This document shows, piece by piece, positions 48,941 to 58,193 of a stretch of 64,000 bases of DNA (positions are counted from its first letter, which is position 1; the number at the start of each line of letters is the position of its first letter). A program made the translations under genes and the position numbers. The DNA is from Verrucomicrobiales bacterium (GTDB lineage: Bacteria > Verrucomicrobiota > Verrucomicrobiia > Verrucomicrobiales > DEV007), in the NCBI GenBank assembly GCA_029233965.1, contig JARGOP010000011.1, forward strand, positions 1 through 64,000, in the 5' to 3' direction. The notes under the pieces were generated by a model that had not been told where the DNA came from, did not search any database, and saw only the letters and a list, made by a program, of their open reading frames with translations.

Positions 48941-51226
48941 TCAAAACGCATCAAACGCAATTTGCTGCGGGGCGACACCCAGCCCCGTCAGCATCTTGCG
49001 GGAGGCGTTGATCATCATGGGCGGCCCGCAGAGGTAGTACTCGATGTTCCGGGGCGAAGGGTGGGTTTCGAGGTAGTGTTTCCGCACCACTTCATGGATG
49101 AAACCGACCCTGTCGTCCCAATCATCCTCCGGAAGTGGTTCCGAAAGTGCGAGGTGAAAGCGGAAGTTCGAGTGCTCTTTCGCCAGCGCTTCGAAGTAGT
49201 CCTCATAGAAGATTTCCTGCTTTGAGCGGGCTCCATACCAGAAGCTGATTTTGCGGGCGGTCTTCCCGTTTTCAAACAGTTCGCTGAGGTGGGCCCGAAG
49301 CGGCGCCATGCCGGCTCCTCCTCCGATATAGACCATTTCTTTCTGTGTCGGCTTGATATGGAAATCACCAAACGATCCGATCGCCTTGACGGAGTCTCCG
49401 GGCTTGAGCGCATAGACATAGCTGGACCCGACGCCGGGGGGGCAGTCCTGTCCTGCGGGAGGCATCGCGATCCGGACGTTGAATTTCACGACGCCGTCAC
49501 GCCCTGGGTTGTTGGCGATCGAGTAGTTGTTTCGCCGGCCTTCCTCACGATTTCTGACGCTGAGATCAAAGAGGTGATGTGCCTTCCAGACGGAGGCGAA
49601 GGGCTCCGGAACGGCAAGGTTGCGAAAGTGAATCTCGTCGAAGGTCGGGATCTCGAGTTGAAGGTAATCGCCCGGAGTAAATTGAGTGAGCGTGTCAGGA
49701 TTGTGCGGCTCCAGCGTGAGTTCCGTGATGAACGTGGCGACACGGCGATTTTCGATGACTCGGAATTCGAAGGTCGCGGGTTCCTTTGCGCCGGCTCCGC
49801 CGCGTTCTTCGATGTTCAGAAAAAGGCGGCCGTTTTTCTCCCTGAGAGGATAGGTGGCGAGTCCCCGGCAGATCGGGGTCCGGGCAGGGGATCCGTCGAT
49901 GAGATGGAAGCGACCGTTGTGTTTCGGGCACTCGACGATCTTTCCTTTTACAAGGCCGTCAGCGAGATGGGTGTTTCCGTGGGTGCAGACTCCGTCGGTG
50001 GCGTGGAGTTGATTGTCATCGTCGCGATAAAGCGCGTAGGTGCGATTGCCGTGGTCGAACCGGATCACCTCCTCCGTTCCGAGATCCGCGGCGGCACAGA
50101 CTTCGATCCACCCTTCGGAATCCGGTTTCGCATCGGAGCGTGGCGGCTCTTCCCTGGGGGCGGAACGGGAAGGTTCGGGAAGCCTTCGTTTCACGTGGTA
50201 AGCCGGATCGCGCACCTGCCGAAGCAGGGTCGGGATGATTTCGCGCCAGCAGGAGAACAGGGACGGGTAAACCGCAGGGCAGTCGTCCTTGATCGCTTCG
50301 TGCAGGGCGGGAACAGCATGGTAGGGGACGAGCGGGAACATGTGGTGTTCGACATGGTAGTTCATGTTCCAGTAAAGAAACCGGTTCACAAGATGAGTTC
50401 GGAAAGTCCGGCAGTTGAGCCGGTGATCGAGGACATTCTCAGCAAGCCCGGTGTGCTGAGTGAGCCCGTAGACCAGCATCAGCCAGGTGCCGAAGAGATG
50501 CGGCAGGCCGACGTAGAAGAGGGGAAGGAAGCTTCCGGTGAGGAAAGAAATCGCAATTACCGCAACATAGATCCCGAGATGAATCCGGGCGGTCAGAAAA
50601 ACCCGGCGATATTCGGACTCGGGAATGAAGGTCTTTTCGGATTCCCGGAGTCTCCCTGCGGTGTGAAGGAAGAGGCGGCTGAAGTAATCGGGGTAGGTCT
50701 TCAATGCGAAGAGTGAAAGGATTAACCCTTTGATGTCCGGTGGTCTTGGCACGGCAATCTCCGGGTCGCGACCGACAATGATCGTGTCGCTGTGATGCCG
50801 GTTGTGGGACCATCGCCAAACGACGCCTTCCCGCATGACCATGAACGAGGCGATTTCGTAGAGAGCATTGTTCATCCAGTCGGTTCGGAATGCGGTACCG
50901 TGACCGGCTTCATGCCAGCGTGAGTCGGCGGTCGAAGCATAGAGGGCTGCGTAGATGAGGTAGGGGATGGCAACCCGGGCCGTGTCTTTGCAAATAAACG
51001 TCAGGTAGCCGAACCCGAAGAGGAGACCAAACCAGATCAGGGTGTCCCGGATCGCCGGACCGTTCCGGCGGACGAGAAGTTTTCGCATCGTCTCCCGCGG
51101 CACCTCACATTGATACCAATCCGCCCCGGCAAGACCCAGGGTGATGGCCCGGTCGGAGTTCTTCCGGTTCAACGTGTAGTCCTTGAGGTGAGTCTGAGGG
51201 ACCGGCGGCGCTTCGAGTTCGTTCAT
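48941..51226 (-). CDS. fusion: membrane fatty-acid-desaturase-type oxygenase, Rieske ferredoxin and NqrF-type reductase
   Basis: 761 residues in one frame. Residues about 55-345: membrane di-iron desaturase/hydroxylase fold with HEAGH (105-109), HNRHH (141-145) and HVEHH (291-295) and about four helices. Residues about 372-475: Rieske domain, ligands Cys414-His416 and Cys433-His436 (CTH, CPKH). Residues about 485-761: flavin reductase like subunit F of Na-pumping NADH:quinone reductase, with RNNYSIAN (FAD), GGGAGMAPL (NAD) and YYLCGPPMM. Electrons would flow NADH to FAD to Rieske [2Fe-2S] to di-iron to substrate. Separate proteins of these kinds act together in MocDEF rhizopine O-demethylation. 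The substrate is unknown. The galactose-mutarotase gene lies 24 bases upstream on the same strand. Confidence 0.9.
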   Translation of the reverse strand: MNELEAPPVPQTHLKDYTLNRKNSDRAITLGLAGADWYQCEVPRETMRKLLVRRNGPAIRDTLIWFGLLFGFGYLTFICKDTARVAIPYLIYAALYASTADSRWHEAGHGTAFRTDWMNNALYEIASFMVMREGVVWRWSHNRHHSDTIIVGRDPEIAVPRPPDIKGLILSLFALKTYPDYFSRLFLHTAGRLRESEKTFIPESEYRRVFLTARIHLGIYVAVIAISFLTGSFLPLFYVGLPHLFGTWLMLVYGLTQHTGLAENVLDHRLNCRTFRTHLVNRFLYWNMNYHVEHHMFPLVPYHAVPALHEAIKDDCPAVYPSLFSCWREIIPTLLRQVRDPAYHVKRRLPEPSRSAPREEPPRSDAKPDSEGWIEVCAAADLGTEEVIRFDHGNRTYALYRDDDNQLHATDGVCTHGNTHLADGLVKGKIVECPKHNGRFHLIDGSPARTPICRGLATYPLREKNGRLFLNIEERGGAGAKEPATFEFRVIENRRVATFITELTLEPHNPDTLTQFTPGDYLQLEIPTFDEIHFRNLAVPEPFASVWKAHHLFDLSVRNREEGRRNNYSIANNPGRDGVVKFNVRIAMPPAGQDCPPGVGSSYVYALKPGDSVKAIGSFGDFHIKPTQKEMVYIGGGAGMAPLRAHLSELFENGKTARKISFWYGARSKQEIFYEDYFEALAKEHSNFRFHLALSEPLPEDDWDDRVGFIHEVVRKHYLETHPSPRNIEYYLCGPPMMINASRKMLTGLGVAPQQIAFDAF

Positions 51227-51250
51227 GCGGGAGGATTCAACAGGGTCGGG

Positions 51251-52336
51251 TCATTGACCTGAGAGGGTTGTGTCGGTCGAAAAGGTGTAGACGCTTGTCG
51301 AGGTTTGCGGTTTGTCAGGATGAACGAGAATATCCCCGAACTCTCCGCCGGCGGTGGCATGGGGATAGCCTTCGCACTCGAGGCAGAGTCCGCTGAAAGG
51401 GAGGTAGGGCTGCCCCGACTTGCCGATGAGGGTGCCATCGAGCGAGACCGAGGTGTAGAGCTGCAGGCAGGGGAGGGTCGTCGCGACTTCCATGATGCGG
51501 CCGCTGCGAGGTTCCCGAACCGATGCGACGGCACGCAGTTCCCCGGTCCCGCCCAGCCAGTAGAGATCGCCATGCTGTTTCCAGAGTCCGGGTATGGCAT
51601 CCCGCAGCGGCTTTGCCGTTTCGAAACTGGCGGCGGTTTTCTCGACCGGTTTCCATTCGTCCAGCAGGGTCATGGTCTCATCGACTGCAAAAATCCGTTT
51701 GCTCAGGATTTGCAACTCATGATCTTCGATCGTGTCGCTGCCTTCGCCGGCAAGATTGAAATAGGAATGCTGGGTGAGGCTCACCGGGGTTGCCCGACTG
51801 GAGGATGCGACCGTCTCGAAGATCAACTCGTTGTCACTCGTGACGGTGTATCGCACCGTGAGGTCCACCGCGCCGGGATATCCGTTTTCGCCATCAGGAC
51901 TGTGGCAGGTCAGTTCGAGTGAGGGGGCTTTGTCAGGGCGGTCGATGATGCGGGCCTTCCAGACTTTCCGCTCGATCGAGTCCGGGCCTCCGTGAAGATG
52001 GTTCGGGGGATCGTTGCGATCGAGGGGGAAGGTCTCGTTACCGATTCGAAGTAGTCCGTTCGCGATTCTCCCGGCGACACGACCCACCACGGCTCCGAAG
52101 TAGGGATGCCCGCCCCGGTAGTCATCGAGACGGTCAAAGCCGAGGACGATGTCGGCGGACTTCCCGTTTCGATCCGGAGAGAGAAGCCGGGTGACGGTAG
52201 CTCCGTAGGTGATCACTTCCACTTCAAGGCCGACACCGCTGCACAGTGTCCATGCTTCAACCGGAGTTCCGTCGGGGAGGACTCCGCAGGGGCACGATGA
52301 AATGGAGGGGGTATTTCCCATCAGTTTGCATTTCAT
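51251..52336 (-). CDS. aldose 1-epimerase (galactose mutarotase)
   Basis: About 361 residues. It interconverts alpha and beta anomers of hexoses. Family motifs are visible: YFGAVVGRVAGRIANG, NHLHGGPDSIERKVW with the substrate-binding His, VSLTQHSYFNLAGEGS with the catalytic His, and GLCLECEGYP with the catalytic Glu. The open frame runs upstream to 52975, but that part lies antisense to the AraC gene and is not coding; starts at 52336 or 52321 both fit. It is transcribed together with the oxygenase fusion and divergently from an AraC regulator, which suggests sugar-dependent control of the pair. Confidence 0.9.
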   Translation of the reverse strand: MKCKLMGNTPSISSCPCGVLPDGTPVEAWTLCSGVGLEVEVITYGATVTRLLSPDRNGKSADIVLGFDRLDDYRGGHPYFGAVVGRVAGRIANGLLRIGNETFPLDRNDPPNHLHGGPDSIERKVWKARIIDRPDKAPSLELTCHSPDGENGYPGAVDLTVRYTVTSDNELIFETVASSSRATPVSLTQHSYFNLAGEGSDTIEDHELQILSKRIFAVDETMTLLDEWKPVEKTAASFETAKPLRDAIPGLWKQHGDLYWLGGTGELRAVASVREPRSGRIMEVATTLPCLQLYTSVSLDGTLIGKSGQPYLPFSGLCLECEGYPHATAGGEFGDILVHPDKPQTSTSVYTFSTDTTLSGQ

Positions 52337-52396
52337 CGCAAAAATCAGCGGCTGTCTTCTCGCAATTGATCCAATACTTTGCAATATTTGTCCTGA
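52337..52396 (+). promoter_or_regulatory. divergent control region between mutarotase and AraC genes
   Basis: About 60 bases must carry both promoters. GCAA occurs at 52338-52341, 52362-52365 and 52381-52384. The first two lie in similar settings (TCGCAAAAATC and TCGCAATTGATC), 24 bases apart. These are candidate half-sites for the AraC-type protein, but the evidence is thin. Confidence 0.3.
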
Positions 52397-53287
52397 ATGC
52401 TCGAAGACCTTCGCATCGCCCCGGAGTATGACGGGTTTATCTTTCTTGCCGATGCGGCGAGGAATCCTCCGGTACTTCGTCCGCATCGTCATGTTGAGCT
52501 CGAGCTGAATTTCGTGGTCCGGGGATCGATCACCTATGTGCTCGGGAAACGGCGGTTCACATTTAAACAGGGAACTTTGCTTTGGCTCTTTCCAACGCAG
52601 CGTCATCAACTCGTCGGGCGATCTCCTGATGCCCGCTACTTTGTCTCCGTTTTCAAACCGGAAATGATTCGCGAAGCCTGTTGCGGGGAGCGCTATGAAC
52701 GAATCCTCAATCCGGAGGTGGGGGAAGAGGAAGTGCTGAGTTCGACGCTGGAAACCGGGGCGTTTGAATTGATTCGGCAAAGCATGACAGCGTTGCTCGA
52801 TGACGGACTCGATGCGGATGTCCTCAACCGCGAGGCTGGATTCGGAGTGAATGATGACTTCAGTTTTCAGCACGGTGATCCCGACTGGCTCAATGCGGGG
52901 CTGCGGCATTTGCTCCTGCTCTGCTGGAGGCTGCAGCGCGAACCGGGGAGACAGACCGGTGAGGCGCAGTTGCATCCGTCCATTCGCAAAGCTCTCGATC
53001 TGATGGGGCGGGCGGAGGAAGCTGACTCGCTCAGTGAACTGGCGGGGAAGTGTGGAGTCAGTCCTGCTTATCTGAGCCGGACCTTTCGTCGTCAGGTCGG
53101 GGTGACCCCGGGGCGCTACCGCAACTCGTTGAAGTTGTCCCGTTTCTGGGAGCGCTATCGGGGTCCTGCCCAGCGTACGATGATGGAAGCTGCCTTTGAT
53201 GCCGGCTTTGGCAGCTATGCGCAGTTCTTTCGCGTTTTTCAGGAGGCTTATGGAACCGGGCCCCGCGAAATGTTAAAACGCAATTGA
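52397..53287 (+). CDS. AraC-family transcriptional regulator
   Basis: 296 residues. The N-terminal cupin-like ligand domain (about 1-150) includes RPHRHVELELNFVVRGSITY and the strand LLWLFPTQRHQLVG. The C-terminal 90 residues hold the two helix-turn-helix units: SLSELAGKCGVSPAYLSRTF and MMEAAFDAGFGSYAQFFRVF. Such proteins usually sense sugars and act on the divergent operon, here the mutarotase and the oxygenase fusion. Confidence 0.92.
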   Translation: MLEDLRIAPEYDGFIFLADAARNPPVLRPHRHVELELNFVVRGSITYVLGKRRFTFKQGTLLWLFPTQRHQLVGRSPDARYFVSVFKPEMIREACCGERYERILNPEVGEEEVLSSTLETGAFELIRQSMTALLDDGLDADVLNREAGFGVNDDFSFQHGDPDWLNAGLRHLLLLCWRLQREPGRQTGEAQLHPSIRKALDLMGRAEEADSLSELAGKCGVSPAYLSRTFRRQVGVTPGRYRNSLKLSRFWERYRGPAQRTMMEAAFDAGFGSYAQFFRVFQEAYGTGPREMLKRN

Positions 53288-53289
53288 GT

Positions 53290-55458
53290 TCAGGACGCTG
53301 CCTCTCCCGACATTTCGAGGCGTTTGCGATTGATGAGGATCAGAATTTCCGCAGTCGCCCTGGCATCGCAGAGGGCGCGGTGATGCGAGTCGAGAGGGAT
53401 TCCAAATTTCCGACAGAGATTGGCGAGCCCATAGGACTTCAAGCCGGGAAAGACCCGCCGCGAAGTCACGACGGTGCAGAGGGTGGGGCAATGGAACAAC
53501 TCTCCGATTCGTTCGAACTCCGCGCGCAGAAAGCCGTAGTCGAAGGTCGCGCGATGAGCGGCAAAGACAGCTTCTCCGACGAACTCGCGAAAGTCGTCGG
53601 CGATTTCGGCAAACTTTGGAGCGTCGGCGACCATTTCATCGGTGATCCCGGTAAGCGCGATGATCGCTTTCGGAATTCTCCGGCCCGGGTTCACGAGTGA
53701 AGTCCATTCGCCGAGGATCTCGTCGCCTCTCAATTTCACGGCTCCGATTTCAGTGACGCGGTTCCAGGCGGCCTTGCTGCCGGTGGTTTCAATATCGACG
53801 ACAACATATTCCTGCTCCGGATCAACCGCCCACCTCACCGCACCGACTTCGACCCGGAATCCACCGCGCTTCAGTTGCTCCAGACGTGTGAGTTGGGTTC
53901 GGCTGATGCGGTCCCCTTCGCTTTTGATTTCGAGGAAGCGAAGTCCCTCCGGGCCGTGCACCATAAGATCGGGAAATCCACTGCGATGAGCCCGGTGATT
54001 CTCCGCCATCAGTCTGAGGATCATGGCAAGACCTTCCGGCGGAGCTTTGGAGACGAGGAGGCAAACAATCTCTAATGTTCCGGGAAACCAGGGAACCAGT
54101 GCGTTCGCGGTTCCCTCGTGTCTTTCCCAGGTCGAACGAATGCGCTCAAGTGATCCTTCGGGATCACGCAGCGAGGCGAGTCTGCCTTCGATCAGGTCAC
54201 GGTTGGCCTCGAAAAATTTCCCCGAGTCGAGCCCCCACGGTTTCCTCTCAAATTCGTTGTGAATCGGAGCCCCGGATTCGAAGAGGAGATCCCAGAAGAG
54301 CAGTCCGAAGAGCTGATTCCAGACGAGGTTCTCGGTGTGAAAGGCCTCTTCGCCTTTTCTCGCGAGCAGCGAAATGACTCCTCCTTCGGGTCGGTCACGA
54401 TTTGTTTCATCAATCGTGAAGACTCTCGCTTCACGCAGGAGGGACGTGAGTCGGCCGACCTTCTTTTTCCGGAACTTGCGCTCGTAAAAGTCCTCAGCAA
54501 AGAGGAGTTCGGCATCGCACGAGGGGTCGTGAATCATGCGCGTCAGTTCGGCCTCCGCTTCCTCCCGTTTCCCGCCTTGAACCAGCAACCTCGCGGTGCG
54601 TTCGGTGGCGGGAAATTCATCGGAAAAGCGATAGACTCGAAGCGCTTCGCCGGGTCTCCCGCAGCGCTCCAGTTCCCGACCCAACCGATACACAGCGCGA
54701 TGGTAGAGTGTCGCAGATTCGGGATCGTCGAGCTTCGGCCACTCCTCGACGGTCCCGGCGAGCCGACTGACCACCCCGGGATCGGGGGCATCGAGTTGCG
54801 CCGAAACAGTCAAGAGGGAGAACGCAGCACGGGCCGCCTCTCTGGATTCAAAACGGCTCTGAAACCCGGCTTGAAAGGGATTCCGCTGAATCAACCCGAG
54901 ATCGCGAAGGGCCAGTGCGGTGAGGCCGGAGCTGAGTTTTCCGTAGTAGAGGAAAAAGAGATAGTCGAGCGTTTCGAGATGATCCTGAACGATGAATTGC
55001 CTGCGGAGAGTCTCATCGAAGCAATCCTCAAACGAGAGTCGCGCCTGGATCAAGGCGACGAGGTCCCGCTTTTTCACATTCGAGGGGACGGGTTGACCGG
55101 TCTTTTCACGAACGAGGGTGACGAGGTCGGGGCGTTTGTGGAGCGCGAGGAGATCGGGCCAGTCCTCATTCCGGGGCGCCCGGACGAACTCTTTCCCGCC
55201 GAGTTCCTCCAGGGCTTTGGGAACGGACTCGATTTCTTCATAGCGGAGAGATTCGCGGGAAAAGACGCGGCCCTTCCGGTTCGCGAACCGGACATAGAGG
55301 CATTGAGCATCGGGGGAAAGGGACCCGAAATCGTGGATAAAGCGCTGATGTTCACCCTCCAGAAGATTATCCATTTTTCTCCCGAGGAATCCCAGCATCT
55401 CGTGAAAATGATCGAGATAATAGCGGGATTGAAGAACCTGAGGAGCGTTCGGAGGCAC
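53290..55458 (-). CDS. FAN1-like structure-specific nuclease fused to a DnaQ-type 3'-5' exonuclease
   Basis: About 722 residues from a GTG at 55458. The N-terminal region SRYYLDHFHEMLGFLG, SLSPDAQCLYVRFANRKGRV matches bacterial FAN1, a nuclease acting on interstrand cross-links and flaps. At about 493-549 lies the VRR-NUC core, GFPDLMVHGPEGLRFLEIKS, with the PD...ExK catalytic set. Residues about 550-722 are a DEDDh exonuclease: VVVDIETTGS, HRATFDYGFL and HHRALCDARA carry the Asp-Glu, Asp and His-Asp residues. Known FAN1 proteins end after VRR-NUC, so this is a fusion. An alternative GTG at 55539 would add 27 unlike residues. It diverges from the ABC ATPase gene. Confidence 0.88.
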   Translation of the reverse strand: MPPNAPQVLQSRYYLDHFHEMLGFLGRKMDNLLEGEHQRFIHDFGSLSPDAQCLYVRFANRKGRVFSRESLRYEEIESVPKALEELGGKEFVRAPRNEDWPDLLALHKRPDLVTLVREKTGQPVPSNVKKRDLVALIQARLSFEDCFDETLRRQFIVQDHLETLDYLFFLYYGKLSSGLTALALRDLGLIQRNPFQAGFQSRFESREAARAAFSLLTVSAQLDAPDPGVVSRLAGTVEEWPKLDDPESATLYHRAVYRLGRELERCGRPGEALRVYRFSDEFPATERTARLLVQGGKREEAEAELTRMIHDPSCDAELLFAEDFYERKFRKKKVGRLTSLLREARVFTIDETNRDRPEGGVISLLARKGEEAFHTENLVWNQLFGLLFWDLLFESGAPIHNEFERKPWGLDSGKFFEANRDLIEGRLASLRDPEGSLERIRSTWERHEGTANALVPWFPGTLEIVCLLVSKAPPEGLAMILRLMAENHRAHRSGFPDLMVHGPEGLRFLEIKSEGDRISRTQLTRLEQLKRGGFRVEVGAVRWAVDPEQEYVVVDIETTGSKAAWNRVTEIGAVKLRGDEILGEWTSLVNPGRRIPKAIIALTGITDEMVADAPKFAEIADDFREFVGEAVFAAHRATFDYGFLRAEFERIGELFHCPTLCTVVTSRRVFPGLKSYGLANLCRKFGIPLDSHHRALCDARATAEILILINRKRLEMSGEAAS

Positions 55459-55557
55459 GGTTGGAAAGGCTAGACTGAAAATGCCGGCGAAACAATCGCG
55501 TGAGCACCGGAACGGGAAAAAGAGTGGCGGGGAGGGCACCTTTTGGTAGCGTTGAGA

Positions 55558-57057
55558 ATGGCAGCTCTTCTCGAAGTTTTAGGCATCAGCAAATCGTTCC
55601 CCGGCGTGCGGGCGCTTCACGAGGTCGGGTTCTCGGTGGATCGCGGTGAAGTTGTCGCCCTTCTCGGAGAGAACGGCGCCGGGAAAAGCACGCTCATGAA
55701 AATTCTCGCGGGAGTGCAGCCGGCGGATCGCGGGGAGATTTCAATCGACGGAAAAATGGTGAAAGTCAGCTCTGTCGAGGAGGGGCTGGCTCAGGGCATT
55801 GCCCTGATTCACCAGGAGCTCAACCTCGCGACGAATCTCAGCGTCGGGGCGAACATTTTTCTCGGTCGTGAGCCGAAGAAGAGGGGATTGATCGATGAGA
55901 AAACAATCGCGGCAGAGTCTCGAAAGTATCTGGACAAGGTCGGCCTCGATGTTCCGCCGGAAACGCTCGTCGGTGACCTCACGATCGGAAAGCAACAGCT
56001 CGTCGAAATTGCGAAAGCTCTTTCTACCGATGCCCGGATTCTGATCATGGACGAGCCGACCTCCAGTCTCTCCCAGCGTGAGACGGGACGGCTTTTCGAG
56101 GTCGTGAAGGATCTTCGCGGGAACGGGGTTAGCATCGTTTATATCTCCCATCGCCTTGCCGAGGTCATCGAGCTGGCAGATCGCGTCGTTGTGCTTCGCG
56201 ACGGTGAGAATGCGGGCGAGCTGAAGAAGGATGAGGTCACGCATGATACGATGGTCAGTCTCATGGTGGGACGCGATCTTTCTCAGTTTTACGCCCACAT
56301 GCCGCTCGATGCCGGGGAGATGGTTTTGTCGGTGTCCGGGCTTCGCACGCCGGTGCATCCGGGCCATGAGCTGAATTTTGAATTGAAGGCCGGCGAAATC
56401 GTCGGTCTCGCCGGATTGGTCGGTGCCGGAAGAACGGAATTGCTGGAGAGCCTTTTCGGGATCGCACCTGCGGTCGGAGGAACGATTGAAGTCAACGGTG
56501 CGGCGGTGACGATTTCCAATCCACGCGATGCGATTGAGGCGGGACTGGCTCTTGTTCCCGAAGATCGGAAGCAACAGGGGCTCATCCTCGACATGGCCGT
56601 TGCTGATAATTTGAGTCTCGTTTCGTTGGAGCGCGATCAGAGGAAAGGCTTTTTAAATTTTGACGCCGAGAATGCCATTTCCAAAGAGATGGTGGAACGG
56701 ATGCGGATCAAGACGCCGTCGGACCGCCAGATTGTTCGGTTTTTGTCAGGAGGCAATCAGCAGAAGGTTGTCATTGGAAAATGGCTCGCGATGAAGCCCG
56801 GTGTCCTTCTTCTCGACGAGCCCACCCGCGGGATTGACATCGGAGCGAAGCAGGAGATCTACGCGCTGATGGAGGAACTCGCCGAACAGGGGGTGGCGAT
56901 TCTTTTCGTCTCCAGTGAGATGGAGGAAGTCCTCGGCATGGCGGATCGGGTTCTCGTGATGCACGAAGGGCAATTGACCGGTGAACTGAAGCGGGATCAA
57001 ATGAGTGAGGAAGCGATCCTGCATTTGGCGACCGGACGAATCGGGAGTGCGGCTTGA
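55558..57057 (+). CDS. sugar-type ABC transporter ATP-binding protein (RbsA/MglA family)
   Basis: About 499 residues with two ATPase halves, as in RbsA, MglA and XylG. The first half has GENGAGKST (Walker A), [15 protein letters not shown] (signature) and [11 protein letters not shown] (Walker B). The second half has the degenerate Walker A region [12 protein letters not shown], then [16 protein letters not shown] and [19 protein letters not shown]. These proteins power import of ribose, galactose or similar compounds, and relatives import nucleosides. No permease or substrate-binding gene is adjacent, which is unusual. ATG 55558 is chosen over TTG 55543. Confidence 0.92.
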   Translation: MAALLEVLGISKSFPGVRALHEVGFSVDRGEVVALLGENGAGKSTLMKILAGVQPADRGEISIDGKMVKVSSVEEGLAQGIALIHQELNLATNLSVGANIFLGREPKKRGLIDEKTIAAESRKYLDKVGLDVPPETLVGDLTIGKQQLVEIAKALSTDARILIMDEPTSSLSQRETGRLFEVVKDLRGNGVSIVYISHRLAEVIELADRVVVLRDGENAGELKKDEVTHDTMVSLMVGRDLSQFYAHMPLDAGEMVLSVSGLRTPVHPGHELNFELKAGEIVGLAGLVGAGRTELLESLFGIAPAVGGTIEVNGAAVTISNPRDAIEAGLALVPEDRKQQGLILDMAVADNLSLVSLERDQRKGFLNFDAENAISKEMVERMRIKTPSDRQIVRFLSGGNQQKVVIGKWLAMKPGVLLLDEPTRGIDIGAKQEIYALMEELAEQGVAILFVSSEMEEVLGMADRVLVMHEGQLTGELKRDQMSEEAILHLATGRIGSAA

Positions 57058-57102
57058 GTGATTGGGTAGCGTCCTGCGGAGATTGGAATTGAAGACTTAG
57101 TC

Positions 57103-58185
57103 ATGGCAAGAGTATTGGTCGGTATGTCAGGCGGCGTGGACTCCAGTGTCGCGGCGGGACTGCTTTTGGAGCAGGGGCACAAGGTCGTCGGTGCCTACAT
57201 GAAGAACTTCACGAATGAAGAAGGGCTTCCCGGTGACTGTCCCTGGGAGCAGGACATCCGTGATGCCCGTGAGGTCTGCGATTTCCTTGGAATCGAATTT
57301 CGCATTCTCAGCCTCATGGATGAGTACCGGGACAGGGTCGTGGATTACCTGCTCGCCGGATACCGGGACGGAGTGACGCCGAACCCGGATGTGATGTGCA
57401 ACCGGGAGATGAAGTTCGGGATCTTCCGCGAGTTTGCGATCGCGCAGGGGTTCGATTACGTGGCGACCGGGCACTACGCGCAATTGGTCAGGAATGAGGA
57501 TGGTTCGGTCGATATTTTCCGGGGAGCAAAAGGCAAAGATCAGACTTACTTTCTTGCCTTGTTAGAACAGGAGCAGATCAAAAAAGCAATGTTTCCGATC
57601 GGTCACCTTCCGAAGCCGGAAGTTCGCAGGGAAGCGGAGCGGCTCGGCATCCCGGTGGCGCAAAAGAAGGACAGTCAGGGAATCTGTTTCATCGGTGATA
57701 TCAAGATGTCCGACTTCCTCGGGCACTACATCGACGACAGCCCCGGTCCGATCGTGACCCTGGACGGAAAGACGGTGGGGGAGCATCGCGGTTTGCATCT
57801 GCATACCCTGGGACAGAGGAAAGGACTCGGGGTTCCGTCGAACACCTACGGGAAAGCCTATGTGGTCGTTGAAAAGCGGGCCGCGAGCAATGAACTCGTC
57901 GTGGCCTTTGATGAACCGGAGACTCCCATGCTCTATGCGACCCGTTGTCGTGTCGGGAGTATTTCGGTGACCCATCAGCCCCTCTCCGAATCGGATGCTC
58001 TCCTTGCGCAACCGCGCTATCGGTGTGAGTCGGCTTCGGTTACCGCTGAGTTTCTGGATGAAACGACCGCAATGATCACCTTTGCGAAGCCTCAGCGGGC
58101 TCTCACTCCCGGGCAGATTTGTGCCTTTTACGAAGGCGAAACACTTCGCGGCGGTGGAGTCTTTCAGAAGATATTGTTCGAATAG
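57103..58185 (+). CDS. mnmA: tRNA-specific 2-thiouridylase MnmA
   Basis: 360 residues. It thiolates U34 of the tRNAs for Lys, Glu and Gln, using sulfur passed from a persulfide carrier. Visible are the PP-loop [15 protein letters not shown], the catalytic Cys in [11 protein letters not shown] and the second catalytic Cys in SQGICFIGD, and the C-terminal barrel start [14 protein letters not shown]. Length is normal. It lies 45 bases after the ABC ATPase gene and converges on the M23 peptidase gene. Confidence 0.97.
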   Translation: MARVLVGMSGGVDSSVAAGLLLEQGHKVVGAYMKNFTNEEGLPGDCPWEQDIRDAREVCDFLGIEFRILSLMDEYRDRVVDYLLAGYRDGVTPNPDVMCNREMKFGIFREFAIAQGFDYVATGHYAQLVRNEDGSVDIFRGAKGKDQTYFLALLEQEQIKKAMFPIGHLPKPEVRREAERLGIPVAQKKDSQGICFIGDIKMSDFLGHYIDDSPGPIVTLDGKTVGEHRGLHLHTLGQRKGLGVPSNTYGKAYVVVEKRAASNELVVAFDEPETPMLYATRCRVGSISVTHQPLSESDALLAQPRYRCESASVTAEFLDETTAMITFAKPQRALTPGQICAFYEGETLRGGGVFQKILFE

Positions 58186-58193
58186 CCGCGGCG

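Noticed and set aside
49289-50716. Long plus-strand open frame of about 475 codons.
   Set aside because: It lies wholly antisense to the desaturase-Rieske-reductase gene, whose motifs are unmistakable; GC-rich codon bias opens the opposite strand.
48941-52336. Calling the mutarotase and oxygenase pair a rhizopine (moc) operon.
   Set aside because: Only the oxygenase chain resembles MocD/E/F; no other moc gene is present, so the substrate is left open.
52337-52975. Upstream extension of the mutarotase frame by about 213 codons.
   Set aside because: It is antisense to the AraC gene and has no mutarotase similarity; the domain begins near 52321.
54259-55473. Plus-strand open frame of about 404 codons.
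   Set aside because: Antisense to the FAN1-like gene, with no recognisable domain.
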